The notes: generated by a model not told the origin, from the sequence alone. 64,000 bases of DNA from UBA1366 sp047602575 (GCA_047602575.1 JASGGY010000003.1:868001-932000), one strand, 5' to 3'. Positions 33,753-46,167 are shown, counted from the stretch's first letter. Made by a program: numbers and translations.

Positions 33753-33867
33753 GTCGGCGACACCGATTTTCCCGGGCCGTTGCCAGCCAAGTATTTTAGG
33801 CGAAGATGAGCTTAACTGCTGTGTTCGGAAAGGGAACAGGTGGGACCTCATCTCAATCGTCACCGAC
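33753..33867 (-). rRNA. rrf: 5S ribosomal RNA
   Basis: About 115 bases on the minus strand. The ends GTCGGTGAC and GTCGCCGAC form the closing stem, and the core contains the conserved CCGAACACAGCAGTTAAGC. It follows 23S by about 85 bases. Confidence 0.94.
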
Positions 33868-34171
33868 GGGTGGAGGTTAACAACCTCAAAACTGAATAAT
33901 GAAGGGGTGATGCGGGATGAGGAAGAAATCTGAGGAACCTTCATGTGGAAGGTTAAGCCCTCGACCGATTAGTACTCGCTAGCTAAACGCCTCACAGCGC
34001 TTACACATTGAGCCTATCAACCTTGTAGTCTTCAAGGGGTCTTACTCAGTTAAACTGATGGGATATCTTATCTTAAGGGCGGCTTCACGCTTAGATGCTT
34101 TCAGCGTTTATCCGTTCCGCACATAGCTGCCCAGCTGTGCCACTGGCGTGACAACTGGTGCACCAGAGGTG

Positions 34172-34203
<32 letters not shown>

Positions 34204-34232
34204 CGCCTTTCAAATATCCTACGCCCACGACA

Positions 34233-34288
<56 letters not shown>

Positions 34289-34319
34289 TGGCGAACAGCC
34301 AAACCCTTGGGACCGAATA

Positions 34320-34369
<50 letters not shown>

Positions 34370-34567
34370 CTGTGGACGCTTGGGGGAGATCAGCCTGTTA
34401 TCCCCAGGGTAGCTTTTATCCGTTGAGCGACGGCATTTCCACGTACATACCGCCGGATCACTAACTCCAACTTTCGTTACTGCTCGAACCGTCATTCTCG
34501 CAGTTAGGCTCGCTTATGCGTTTACACTCTGCCGCATGGTTTCCATCCATGCTGAGCGAACCTTTGA

Positions 34568-34618
<51 letters not shown>

Positions 34619-34904
34619 AACAATGTCCCCCGGCTTGATTCAAAGCCGCAGGTTAGAACTCCAGCACTTCAAGAGTGGTATCCCAAGGTTGACTCCGCAC
34701 AAGCTGACGCCCGTGCTTCCCAGTCTCCCACCTATCCTGTACATGAAATACCGAAATCCAATATTAAGCTACAGTAAAGCTCCATGGGGTCTTTCCGTCT
34801 AGTCGCGGGTAACCGGCATCTTCACCGGTACTACAATTTCGCCGGGCGGGTTGTTGAGACAGTGCCCAGATCGTTACACCATTCGTGCGGGTCAGAACTT
34901 ACCT

Positions 34905-34964
<60 letters not shown>

Positions 34965-35107
34965 AATTCAATGCTTGCACATCTCCTCTTAACCTTCCGG
35001 CACCGGGCAGGTGTCACCCCATATACGTCATCTTTCGATTTAGCATAGAGCTGTGTTTTTGCTAAACAGTCGCCTGGGCCTATTCTCTGCGACTTAATTT
35101 CTTAAGT

Positions 35108-35149
<42 letters not shown>

Positions 35150-35571
35150 TAACAACCCTTCTCCCGTTGGCCTTAGAATTCTCTTCCTATCTACCTGTGT
35201 CGGTTTGCGGTACGGGCACCTTGGACATACATGCAGCTTTTCTTGCCTCAGTCTAAACTTACTTAACCTACTAAATTTCGGCCCCTTACGACCGGGTCTA
35301 CCATCGCCCGGCTAAGCTCTTTCTGAGTGTCCCTGCATTTAAGTTTTCGGTGGCTACGGAATTTCAACCGTATGTGCATCGGCTACGCGTTTCCGCCTCA
35401 CCTTAGCTCCCGGCTTACTAGGAGCGGACGAACCTTCCTCCTAAAACCTTAGATTTTCGGCCATTATGATTCTCACACAATTCTCGCTACTCATTCCGGC
35501 ATTCTCACTCGAATACACTCCACCACCGCTTCCGCTGTGACTTCTCCGCGTATTCGACGCTCTCCTACCCC

Positions 35572-36103
35572 TTTAGAGGTCAGAAATCAGATGTCAGATG
35601 TCAGAACTTCGGGCGCGTTGCTCGCTTCGCTCGCTTGCGCATGTTGTTCTGCGTCTTTTGACTTCTTGTTGAGTCGTCAGTTTGTGTTAATTCCATTTGT
35701 GGATTAACACATTTAGCATCTTTCCGATTTCTTGAAACTGTTTGATTAGCTCATTTCCGTACTCTGAATCAGTGTAACCAATTCTCATACTGACTTCGAC
35801 TAATACTTGCATTTCATTTGCTGAACCGCTTGACATTGATAAGTATCGTTTGAACTCTGCGCTGCTTTCCTTTTTTCCATAACCTTCGGCTATGTTTGCT
35901 GGAATTGACACGCATGCTCTTGTCATTTGACTTATCAGTGCAAATTGTTCCTCTTTCGGAAATTGCTTTGTCAGAGCATATATCTTTTCAACCATTTCCA
36001 TGGATTTCTGATATACGATGAAATCTCGAAAGCTTTGTATCATGATACATCACGCTTTCCTTTCACTTCTCTGACTTCTGACTTCTGATTTCTAACCTCT
36101 AAA
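35572..36103 (-). other. 23S rRNA intervening sequence bounded by inverted heptad arrays
   Basis: The insertion is bounded by two inverted 35-base arrays of five heptads each: CTCTGAC TTCTGAC TTCTGAT TTCTAAC CTCTAAA at 36069-36103 (plus strand), and TTCTGAC ATCTGAC ATCTGAT TTCTGAC CTCTAAA on the minus strand at 35606-35572. They pair into a long stem, the expected RNase III target that excises the insert from the rRNA. Inside lie a protein gene and a short hairpin near 35615-35640. Confidence 0.88.
35687..36043 (-). CDS. Four-helix-bundle protein of the 23S rRNA intervening sequence (S23 family)
   Basis: A 118-residue protein beginning MIQSFRDFIVYQKSMEMVEK, with FPKEEQFALISQMTRACVSI and PANIAEGYGKKESSAEFKRY. 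These are the signature blocks of the small four-helix-bundle proteins encoded in 23S intervening sequences and sometimes elsewhere. It is on the same strand as the rRNA. AAAGGAAAG lies upstream, but 14 bases from the ATG. Base composition (AT-richer) differs from surrounding protein genes. The family's function is unknown. Confidence 0.92.
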   Translation of the reverse strand: MIQSFRDFIVYQKSMEMVEKIYALTKQFPKEEQFALISQMTRACVSIPANIAEGYGKKESSAEFKRYLSMSSGSANEMQVLVEVSMRIGYTDSEYGNELIKQFQEIGKMLNVLIHKWN

Positions 36104-36152
36104 AGCCCAAGCTTCGGTGTATTGTTTAGCCCCGTTGAATTTTCGGCGCAGG

Positions 36153-36185
<33 letters not shown>

Positions 36186-37650
36186 TAATGTATGGCTGCT
36201 TCTAAGCCAACATCCTGGTTGTTTATGCAACCCCACATCCTTTTCCACTTAACAATACTTTGGGACCTTAGCTGTGGGTCTGGGCTGTTTCCCTTTCGAC
36301 AATGAGACTTATCTCACACTGTCTGACTCCCATGAATCGATTATCCGGCATTCTTAGTTTGATAAGGTTCGGTAATCTTTCGACCCCTAGCCTATTCAGT
36401 GCTTTACCTCCGGTAATCTGTCATGAGGCTAGCCCTAAAGCTATTTCGGAGAGAACCAGCTATATCCGAGTTCGATTGGAATTTCTCCGCTATCCACACC
36501 TCATCGCCGACTTTTTCAACAGGCGTGCGTTCGGTCCTCCATGGAGTTTTACCTCCACTTCAACCTGGACATGGATAGGTCACTCGGTTTCGGGTCTATT
36601 GCATACGACTTCAACGTCCTTTTAAGACTCGCTTTCACTTCGGCTCCGGACCTTAAGTCCTTAACCTTGCCGCATACAATAACTCGCCGGACCATTCTAC
36701 AAAAGGTACCCGATCACACATTGACGTGCTCTCGGTGCTTGTAAGCATAGGGTTTCAGGTTCTATTTCACTCCCCTCCCGGGGTTCTTTTCACCGTTCCT
36801 TCACAGTACTATTCTCTATCGGTCATTGGGTAGTATTTAGGCTTGGAGGGTGGTCCCCCCGTGTTCCCACGGGATTTCTCGTGTCCCGCGGTACTCTGGA
36901 TACAGCTGGCTGTTTTCACTTTTCAAATACACGGCTCTCACGTTCTTCGGCTCGTCTTCCCATACGATTCTTTTAAGTTACCTCAATACCATTGTGCTGT
37001 CCATACCCCGCATGTATTTCTACACGCGGTTTGGCCTCTTTCGCTTTCGCTCGCCACTACTCACGAAATCTCGGTTGATTTCTTTTCCTCGCCCTACTTA
37101 GATGTTTCAGTTCAGGCGGTTCCCCTCATATACCTATGGATTCAGTATATGATGCATGGATTTTCTCCATGCGGATTGCTCCATTCGGACATCTGCGGAT
37201 CAATTCATGCTTGCTGATCCCCGCAGCTTTTCGCAGCTTACCACGTCCTTCATCGGCTCCCAATGCCAAGGCATTCTCCCTACGCTCTTATTCGCTTAAC
37301 CATCTTGAATTGTGTTCCTTCAGATTGCTTTTGCTTGATTGTAGTTTGTCTGAAACGGATTGCTCCGCTTCAGTAAAATTACCCGACTTTTATCTTCGTT
37401 TTTAAAACTAAATATTTGTCGTTCATTTTTCCTCATTTGCATTACTTTTACTTCATTATTCAATTTTCAAGTTGCTAACTGCGATGCTTGCACATCGCTT
37501 CTTTTGCAAACCTTATTGGAGTTTGCGTGCTGTGGAAACAATCTCGGCTTCGCCTCGATTGTGGGCACAATGTGGACAAGTCCACTTGTTTTCGCAAGTT
37601 TTCTAGTCTTTGCATTGAACCGCTCTTTCGTATTCCTTTGCAAGAATACA

Positions 37651-37727
<77 letters not shown>

Positions 37728-37797
37728 TCTTTGAGTTTCCTCTGCGGTTAAACGGTCTGTCGTCTTCACTCGTTACCTGACTCCGATTGCTCAGAGC

Positions 37798-37873
37798 TGG
37801 TGGAGATGAGGAGGATCGAACTCCTGACCCCCTGCTTGCAAAACAGGTGCTCTCCCAGCTGAGCTACACCCCC
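37798..37873 (-). tRNA. tRNA-Ala (TGC)
   Basis: In the 16S-23S spacer upstream of tRNA-Ile: GGGGGTGTAGCTCAGCTGG opening, anticodon loop TTTGCAA (TGC), T-arm GGAGTTCGATCCTCC, encoded CCA. Confidence 0.96.
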
Positions 37874-38050
37874 ATATCGCTATGGTTCTCTGCTCTGACT
37901 GTTTCGGTCAAGGTACCGTTCCATTTATGCTTTCAAGATCCCAAAACAGGTTCCCCTGCTCTGATATCCTGAAAATTGAACAACGTTTGCTTTAGGCTGT
38001 TTTCCCTTGCTGACCGGAGTTAGTCAATCATATTTCAGATTAACAGCTCT

Positions 38051-39565
<1,515 letters not shown>

Positions 39566-39763
39566 ATTGTATATTAAGCTCTCCGTTTCCTTCAAGCTTA
39601 CTATCCAGTTTCTAGTTCGATTTGCTCAAACTTAACTAGCTTTGTACTTTTTTAGTCTGTACGTGACTTTCCGTGCGATTCTTTCGAATCGCTTAAATTA
39701 CTCAAAGTAATTTTTCAAGGGTTTTTTTCTTAAAGCTTCGTTGTTCAATTTTCAAGATACCAA

Positions 39764-39840
39764 GACGAATCCGAGATTCGTCTATGGGAATTACTTCGCG
39801 GAATTAATTCCGCGATTTCGCAAGCGAAACCGTAATTCCC
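39764..39840 (-). other. Structured rRNA operon leader
   Basis: GACGAAT/ATTCGTC (39764-39782) forms a hairpin. Next to it GGGAATTAC (39786-39794) pairs with GTAATTCCC (39832-39840), enclosing the perfect palindrome CGCGGAATTAATTCCGCG and a TTTCGC-AA-GCGAAA hairpin. Together they give a three-way junction in the leader between the promoters and the 16S processing stem. Confidence 0.65.
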
Positions 39841-39980
39841 AGGTCTGAGCGTAAGGACATTAGTTACTACTTTTTGTGTTCAACCACTTGAAGTATTTCG
39901 CTTTTCCTTCGTGTTCATTCCTTCGCGCCGGCTCGGTGAGTTCTCACCGCTTGCCGTTCCCTTTTCAGAGGCGCTTAATG

Positions 39981-40115
39981 ATTATATCACACCATTTCGC
40001 CTTTGTCAAGTCCTTTTTTCAGGTTTTTTTAGGTTTTTTTATCAGCTTCTCGCTTTCCCTCTACTCTCCCGAAACGCGACTTTATTAGTTTAGCATATCC
40101 ACTCCCGTTTGTCAA
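39981..40115 (-). promoter_or_regulatory. Tandem rRNA operon promoters
   Basis: On the minus strand, P1 is TTGACA (40110-40115) with TAAACT (40087-40092), and P2 is TTGACA (40004-40009) with TATAAT (39981-39986); both have 17-base spacers. The strong consensus and tandem arrangement are typical of rRNA operons. The leader runs about 410 bases to 16S. Confidence 0.88.
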
Positions 40116-40215
40116 GGGGAAATTAAATGAAATAAATGTTACTTAATATTGATTTATTTGTTAATCAAGCCGCCCATACATTAAAATCAAAGCAATTACT
40201 TTCACAGAAGCAGAT

Positions 40216-40980
40216 TTACCAGCATGACACATAGAACGCAACGGTGCGAGTGCTTTCGCTGACCGCGGCAGCGTACAGTGCGCCGTGATTAAACGCCGGC
40301 GCGTCCGAATGCGTATCGCTGTCATGGGCATAAAACAAATAGACCGTCGTTGTTTTGTCCCGCCAAAAGTTCTCATTCTCTGCCACCAAGTGGCTTAACG
40401 CGCTCTGCTGCGCATCCGTGCCGTTTTCGCACTGATCCGGCGTTCCCTGCCATACGGCGGCTTGCGCAAATTCCGCCTGATAAGCGTGCAGCTGCGTTTC
40501 ATTTGTCTGAAACTGCAACCAAAAAGTGGTGAATCCGATTATATTCCCGCTCCGAAACATGAACTGCGGGTTCTTCGCATCATCCGGAATCTCATCCGGA
40601 TATAGCCGCTCAATCGTATGATCCGGAAACGGGGTGATTCGGAACATTCTTTTATAAGAACCAATGTCCGTGTTTGAATACTCGCCCGTTGACACGAACA
40701 TATAAAGCAATAAGCCCGCAGCCAGTAAAAAGTTACAGAGCAGCGTCGTTCCCAGCACCGTATCGCCGTGTTCAAGCGATAAGTGCCGGCGCGCTTCCAA
40801 CACCAGAACAAGCAGATTGACCGCCGGACACAGCAAAAACAACAGCCCGGCTACCCAGAACGGTTCGGGCGAAAACCAGATGCTTTGCACAGACAAGTAC
40901 AAGCCGACCAGCACACTCAGCACCGTATAAGCGATGCGGATGATCTGCGTGCAGTTGTCGCGCCATTTCCGGCGGGGCAT
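40216..40980 (-). CDS. Hypothetical membrane protein of the XRE/DUF2975 unit
   Basis: A 254-residue protein with three hydrophobic helices near the N-terminus (about 12-33, 38-58 and 75-95), then a soluble ~150-residue domain of unknown kind (MFRITPFPDHTIERLYPDE onward). It has no motif I recognise. Its ATG at 40980 overlaps the stop of the XRE regulator (TGATG), which indicates translational coupling. It could be the effector or output of the regulator next to it. Confidence 0.75.
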   Translation of the reverse strand: MPRRKWRDNCTQIIRIAYTVLSVLVGLYLSVQSIWFSPEPFWVAGLLFLLCPAVNLLVLVLEARRHLSLEHGDTVLGTTLLCNFLLAAGLLLYMFVSTGEYSNTDIGSYKRMFRITPFPDHTIERLYPDEIPDDAKNPQFMFRSGNIIGFTTFWLQFQTNETQLHAYQAEFAQAAVWQGTPDQCENGTDAQQSALSHLVAENENFWRDKTTTVYLFYAHDSDTHSDAPAFNHGALYAAAVSESTRTVAFYVSCW

Positions 40981-41186
40981 CAGTCCGCTCTCCATTCCAG
41001 CAGATCGCCGGGCTGGCAGTCGAGCGCTTTGCAGATTTTATCAAGGGTTTCGATGCGCACCGCTTTGGCATGACCATTCTTTAAAACGGAGATATTCGCG
41101 AGGGTGATGCCGACTTTTTCCGACAGCTCCGAAACGCTCATCTTGCGTTTGGCGAGCATCACGTCGATGTTTACAACAATCATCAT
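40980..41186 (-). CDS. XRE-family HTH regulator (YozG-like)
   Basis: A 68-residue protein consisting only of a lambda-repressor-like HTH: NIDVMLAKRKMSVSELSEKV then GITLANISVLKNGHAKAVRI. It ends ALDCQPGDLLEW, typical of the small Cro/CI regulators found next to DUF2975 genes in Firmicutes. It lies 8 nt after the DUF2975 gene. Confidence 0.92.
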   Translation of the reverse strand: MMIVVNIDVMLAKRKMSVSELSEKVGITLANISVLKNGHAKAVRIETLDKICKALDCQPGDLLEWRAD

Positions 41187-41194
41187 GCCCTCCC

Positions 41195-41674
41195 TTAAAC
41201 CGTCAGGTTCTGTTCGTCGCGCATCAGCGCTGCTTTATAAACAAGGTACGAGAGGGTGAAGCAAGCCACCGCGACAGCGCAGCCGATGAACACGATGATG
41301 ACCGACAGGATGAACACGCCCGGATGGTTGATGTTTAAGAAAGCGAACAGAACGTTGCCGGCGAACACGATTGCGCCGTCCGTCGCGGCGAGCATGCCGA
41401 TACGGCGGATGCCGGCTGCATTTTCATAAGAAAACGAATTGTCACGCCCGATCTGCACAGCGACCTTCCATGCGCAGCCCAGCGCCCAGAAGCACGGCAC
41501 GGCAGTCACCCACGACAGCACGAGCCACGGTAGAAAATATTTGTTCAGCTCCGGGCTGGAATACGCGAGCTGGTGTCCCCATGCGGGAATCACCGCAAAA
41601 TAAATGACCGCGCCGCAAATACACGCACCCGCAAGCACCGCTTTGAGCAAAGCGGCTAAGGTTTTCTGATTCAT
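41195..41674 (-). CDS. DUF2975 family membrane protein
   Basis: A 159-residue protein with four transmembrane helices (about 7-29, 47-68, 92-113 and 118-146). It has the family feature GRDNSFSYENAAGIRRIGML between helices 2 and 3 and a short tail. It is commonly paired with an XRE regulator, as here, and the regulator is presumed to control this operon or answer to the membrane protein. It is the first gene of the unit. Confidence 0.88.
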   Translation of the reverse strand: MNQKTLAALLKAVLAGACICGAVIYFAVIPAWGHQLAYSSPELNKYFLPWLVLSWVTAVPCFWALGCAWKVAVQIGRDNSFSYENAAGIRRIGMLAATDGAIVFAGNVLFAFLNINHPGVFILSVIIVFIGCAVAVACFTLSYLVYKAALMRDEQNLTV

Positions 41675-41705
41675 AAAATCTTCCTTTCCGTTTGGGAATA
41701 CTTAT

Positions 41706-41756
41706 ATTATAGCAAATAATTTTGATTTGTCAATATGTTTTTATCGTTTTACGATA
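41706..41756 (-). promoter_or_regulatory. Promoter and palindrome of the DUF2975/XRE unit
   Basis: TTGACA (41728-41733), 16-base spacer, TATAAT (41706-41711). Just upstream lies the palindrome TATCGT-TT-TACGATA (41742-41756), a candidate operator for the XRE protein. Confidence 0.75.
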
Positions 41757-41927
41757 TATTTTTTCTTTACGTTGATTTTTCTTTACGATGATAAGATAAA
41801 CTGGTTTCTTCCTGCGATGCGCTTTCATTGTAAAAGAATTTCTCACCGTGCGGTTTTTTAGAAAAGCACTGGTAAAACGCATGACGCTGTGTTATAATGG
41901 TGAAAATACGCAAAAGGAGGCGCGCGG

Positions 41928-42602
41928 ATGGACGGTGCGGCACGGACAATCAGGCTCAACGCGGACGCGGTGGAAATTCCGGCGGCGGCTGTCCGGCGCT
42001 ATCTCGGGATGGGGCGCACGATGCCCGATGAGGCACTCAACGCGCTGATTGAGCGCTCTGTCGCGGCGTTTCGGGGGTATGTGCGGTATCAGGCGAGCTG
42101 CGCTCTGGTTGCGGTGGAACACACTGCGGGCGCGACGCTGCTCGGCGGGCTGGAAGCGCCGGGAGAAAACCTCGCGAAAAATCTTGCGGGATGCGGGCGG
42201 GCGATTCTGTTCGCGGCGACCGTGGGGCTGGAAACCGAACGCCGGCGCAGGCAGGCGGCTGTGCGTTCGCAGGCGGAGGGGCTTGTGCTGGACGCGGTTG
42301 GAACGGCGGCGATTGAAGCGTTCTGCGATGCGCTGTGCGCAAACTGGGCGGCGGAATTTTCGCCGGACAAGCTGCGCCCCCGCTTTTCCCCGGGCTACGG
42401 TGATCTGCCACTGGCGTTCCAGAAGACGCTGCTTGCGCGGCTGGACGCGGCGCGGCTGGTGGGAATCACACTAACGGACGCGCTGCTGATGATGCCGCAA
42501 AAATCGGTTTCCGCGATTGTCGGCATCGGCGCGGCGGGATGTGCAGCCCGCACAGCGGCTTGCTTTGATTGCGAAAAAAGCGACTGTGCGTTTCGTTTAT
42601 AA
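41928..42602 (+). CDS. B12-dependent methionine synthase reactivation-domain protein
   Basis: A 224-residue stand-alone version of the MetH activation domain, which binds S-adenosylmethionine for reductive remethylation of oxidised cobalamin. The C-terminal block RPRFSPGYGDLPLAFQ and ITLTDALLMMPQKSVSAIVG is diagnostic. It lies 25 nt before metH, which lacks this domain, so the two proteins replace one full-length MetH. AGGAGG precedes the ATG. A TATAAT at 41893-41898 is the likely -10, but its -35 is weak. Confidence 0.9.
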   Translation: MDGAARTIRLNADAVEIPAAAVRRYLGMGRTMPDEALNALIERSVAAFRGYVRYQASCALVAVEHTAGATLLGGLEAPGENLAKNLAGCGRAILFAATVGLETERRRRQAAVRSQAEGLVLDAVGTAAIEAFCDALCANWAAEFSPDKLRPRFSPGYGDLPLAFQKTLLARLDAARLVGITLTDALLMMPQKSVSAIVGIGAAGCAARTAACFDCEKSDCAFRL

Positions 42603-42627
42603 ATAATCAGATTTTGGAGGAAACAGA

Positions 42628-45032
42628 ATGTCGGTTTTAGATAGAATCAAGCAAGGAATTTTCCTGATGGACGGCGGCACAGGCTCGTATTTGCAGGAGC
42701 GCGGGCTTGCGCCGGGGGAGCTTCCGGAAACCTGGAATCTGCTTCATCCCGCGGAAATCACCGCGCTGCACAGAGCTTATTTTGAAGCGGGCAGCGACGC
42801 GGTGATCACAAACACCTTCGGTTGCAACGGGCTGAAATTCGACGGTGAAAATGGCAATTCCACCGTTGCGGAAATCGTCGCGGCGGCGGTGGCTTGCGCA
42901 AAGCAAGCGCGCGATGAGGTTCTCGCGCACAACACGGCAAAGCCGCGTTTTATCGCGCTGGACATTGGACCGATCGGACATCTGCTTGAACCGCTGGGCG
43001 ACATCGCCTTTGAGCGCGCGGTGGAATTGTTTGCGGAGGTCGTAAAAGCCGGTGCGGCGGCGGGCGTGGATTTTATTTACATCGAAACCATGAACGACAG
43101 CTACGAAACCAAAGCGGCGGTGCTTGCGGCAAAGGAAAACAGCGATCTGCCGGTGTTTGTGAGCAGTGTTTACGACGAGAGCGGGAAGCTGATGAGCGGC
43201 ACACCACCGGAAGCGATGGTCGCGATGCTCGAAGGCTTGGGTGCGGATGTGATCGGCATGAACTGCTCGCTCGGGCCGGACGCGATGCTTGCGCTGCTCC
43301 CGCGCTTTACGGCGTGCGCGTCCGTGCCGGTGCTTGTGAAGCCGAACGCCGGGCTTCCGCGCGAGGAAAACGGGCGCACGGTTTATGACGTGAACGCCGC
43401 GGAATTCGCCGCGGTCATGGCGGACATTGTGCGCGGGGGGGCTGCGGTCATCGGCGGCTGCTGCGGCACGACACCCGCATTCATCGCGGAAATCGCCGCG
43501 CGCACCGCGGGGCTTCCCGCGCCGGTGATTGTGCCGAAAAAGCGGTCGGTAATCAGCTCCTTTGTGCGCGCGGTGGAATTCGGCAAAGCGCCGGTTCTCA
43601 TCGGTGAGCGGATTAATCCAACCGGCAAAAAGCGCTTTAAAGAAGCCCTGCGCGCGGGCGACATCGGTTACATCTTAAAAGAGGGCATCGCCCAGCAAGA
43701 AAACGGCGCGCACGTACTCGACGTCAACGTCGGTCTGCCGGAAATCGACGAGGCGGCAATGCTCGAAACCGTGGTGCGGGAATTACAGGGCGTATGTGAT
43801 CTGCCGCTTCAGATTGACACCACTGACCCTGCCGCGATGGAACGTGCGATGCGGGTTTACAACGGGAAACCCATGATCAACTCCGTCAACGGCAACGATG
43901 CGAGCATGGAAGCGGTGTTCCCGCTAGTGAAAAAATACGGCGGGCTGGTGGTCTGCCTGACGCTCGACGAGGGGGGCATTCCCGAAACCGCGCAAGCCCG
44001 CTGTGACATCGCGGCGCGGATCATCAAAAAAGCGCAAGCCTACGGCATCGGCACGGAGGATCTGATTTTCGACCCGCTGGCAATGACGATTTCCTCCGAC
44101 CAGAACGCGGCACTTCCCACGCTGGCGGCGGTGGAACTGATGACGCAGACGCTCGGCGCGAACTGCTCGCTCGGCGTGTCGAACATCTCCTTTGGCTTAC
44201 CCAACCGCGATTTTGTGACGGCGGCGTTCTTCGGCATGGCGCTGACAAAGGGACTGAAGGCGGCGATTGTCAATCCGTTTTCGGCGGAGGTCATGAAAGC
44301 GTACCACTGTTTTCTGGCGCTTTCCGGACTGGATGACAGCTGCGTGCAATATATCGCGTTCGCCAAAAATGTGACGGTGTCGGGGGAAATCGCCGCCGGC
44401 ACGCCGGGTGCGGAAAAGCTGCCGGACGGCTTAAAGGGCGCGATTATGCGCGGCTTGACCGAGGAAGCCGCCGCGCTGGCACGAAAAGCGCTGGAAGAAG
44501 CTTCGCCGCTCGCACTGATCAGCGGGGAGATTGTTCCCGCGCTCGACGTGATGGGAAAAGGCTTCGAGGACAAAACGGTGTTCCTGCCACAGCTGCTCAT
44601 GAGCGCGGAGGCGGCAAAGGCGGCGTTTGAGGAAGCCCGCAAAAAAATGCCCGCCGCGTCCGAACCCGGCCCGTCCGTCATTCTCGCAACGGTCAAGGGC
44701 GACATTCACGATATTGGAAAGAACATCGTCAAAGCGTTGCTTAGAACTACGGCTTCACGGTGATTGACTTAGGGCGCGATGTGCCGCCGGAAACCGTCGT
44801 TTCAACCGCCATCGCGCGCAATGTGCGGTTGGTGGGCTTAAGCGCGCTGATGACCACAACCGTTCCCGCCATGGCAGAAACCATCCGCCAGCTGCGCGAA
44901 CAAAAGCCCGACACGCTCGTTATGGTCGGCGGCGCGGTGTTGACACAATCCTATGCCGACATGATCGGCGCGGACTTCTACGGTAAAAACGCGATGGAAA
45001 GCGTACGTTACGCGCAAAAGGTGCTCATTTAG
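42628..45032 (+). pseudogene. metH: Cobalamin-dependent methionine synthase MetH, frameshifted near the C-terminus
   Basis: The domain order is homocysteine S-methyltransferase (MDGGTGSYLQERGL; zinc Cys in GGCCGTTP), pterin-binding (IGERINPTGKKRFKEALRAG), cap and B12-binding, with the cobalamin ligand His in VKGDIHDIGKNIV. At 44742/44743 one base is missing: the frame reads ALLRTTASR and stops at 44763. Restoring one G gives ALLENYGFTVIDLGRDVP, which is exactly the family sequence and continues to the stop at 45032 (about 801 residues). No activation domain follows; it is encoded upstream. This could be a real mutation that destroys the B12-binding fold or an error in the assembly. The rest of the gene is intact. 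Confidence 0.9.
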
Positions 45033-45059
45033 GGGTTAGAGATTGAAAGGGTGGCGTTG

Positions 45060-45953
45060 ATGAAGATTTTGAAGAAAAATAGGCGGGTGTTTTTGCTGAT
45101 TGCAATCGCAGTCGTGCTTGTGCTTGGCATCGCGGCGGGGCTTTTTACGGCGAAAACTTGGGTCTTTTTTGACGCGGACGGGCTTGTGACGCCGGTGACA
45201 ATTCGCGCGGATGCCGGTGAATCACCTGCCGCGACACAGGAAACCGCGCTTGCGCCGCCGGCGGGCTACACGCGCACAACGGCTGACGGCTTTGCGGCGT
45301 ATCTGCGCGGCTTGCCGATGAAAGCGGACAACACGGTGCTGACCTGGAACGGCAAAAACGCCGGACAGGACGCGGCAGCGGTCTATCAGATGGATCTGGG
45401 TGCCGGCGATGTGCAGCAATGCGCGGACAGCATCATCCGGCTTTACGCGGAGTATTTCTACGCACAGAGCGCGTATGACAAAATCACGTTTTCGCTCACC
45501 AACGGCGACGTGCTGCGCTATACCGACTGGCGCGCGGGCAAGCGGCTTCTGGCGGCGGGCAGCTTTTCAGCAATGGTGAAACTGGCGGGAGAGGACGATT
45601 CTTACGCGGCGTTCCGGAAGTATCTGGGAAGCGTGATGCACTATGCCGGAACAAAATCACTCGCTGCGGACAGCACGAAGCTTGCGCTTGCCGATCTGAC
45701 CGTGGGCGACCTGCTGCTGCATCCGGGAACGCCCGGTCATGTGATGCTCGTCGTGGACGAAGCCGTGAACGCGGACGGCGCGCGGTGCTTTTTATTCGCG
45801 CAGGGCTACACGCCGGCGCAGGACTTTCACGTTGTGAAAAACGCCCTGCACCCCGCCGATCCGTGGTTCTATGAAAACGAACTTGCCGGCGGCGCTGCGA
45901 ATCCGGGCAATTTCACCGCATCCGATTTATATCGCCTGAACATCGCGTCATAA
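45060..45953 (+). CDS. DUF4846 family exported protein
   Basis: A 297-residue protein with an N-terminal signal anchor (RRVFLLIAIAVVLVLGIAAG). Its globular domain contains AAYLRGLPMKADNTVLTWNG, GAGDVQQCADSIIRLYAEYF and FSLTNGDVLRYTDWRAGKRL, and ends with a WFYE-type segment. This matches DUF4846 proteins, which are thought to act outside the membrane. AAAGGG precedes the ATG at 45060. A strong terminator follows. Function unknown. Confidence 0.85.
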   Translation: MKILKKNRRVFLLIAIAVVLVLGIAAGLFTAKTWVFFDADGLVTPVTIRADAGESPAATQETALAPPAGYTRTTADGFAAYLRGLPMKADNTVLTWNGKNAGQDAAAVYQMDLGAGDVQQCADSIIRLYAEYFYAQSAYDKITFSLTNGDVLRYTDWRAGKRLLAAGSFSAMVKLAGEDDSYAAFRKYLGSVMHYAGTKSLAADSTKLALADLTVGDLLLHPGTPGHVMLVVDEAVNADGARCFLFAQGYTPAQDFHVVKNALHPADPWFYENELAGGAANPGNFTASDLYRLNIAS

Positions 45954-45980
45954 TTCCCGCCGTTTCAAACAGAAGCATAA

Positions 45981-46025
45981 AACACAAAACCGCCTCCGGC
46001 AGCAAATCGGAGGCGGTTTTGTGTT
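45981..46025. terminator. Terminator after the DUF4846 gene
   Basis: AACACAAAACCGCCTCCG pairs with CGGAGGCGGTTTTGTGTT around a short loop. It is perfect, with a T-run inside the stem on both strands. Confidence 0.9.
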
Positions 46026-46167
46026 CGGTTTGGAGGAATCTATGAAAATGTAGGAGTAAGCATTTGTTTTATTTCTGTGTTTGTATTATACCCCCCGCTT
46101 ATGTGCATCCTGTGAAAGAACGGCGAAAAGCACGGTAAAATTCCGTGCGGATTTTCATGCAAAAAGC

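Noticed and set aside
35572..36103. Self-splicing intron in 23S
   Set aside because: No group I or II core or homing-endonuclease motif. The inverted-repeat ends and the S23-type protein fit an RNase III-excised intervening sequence.
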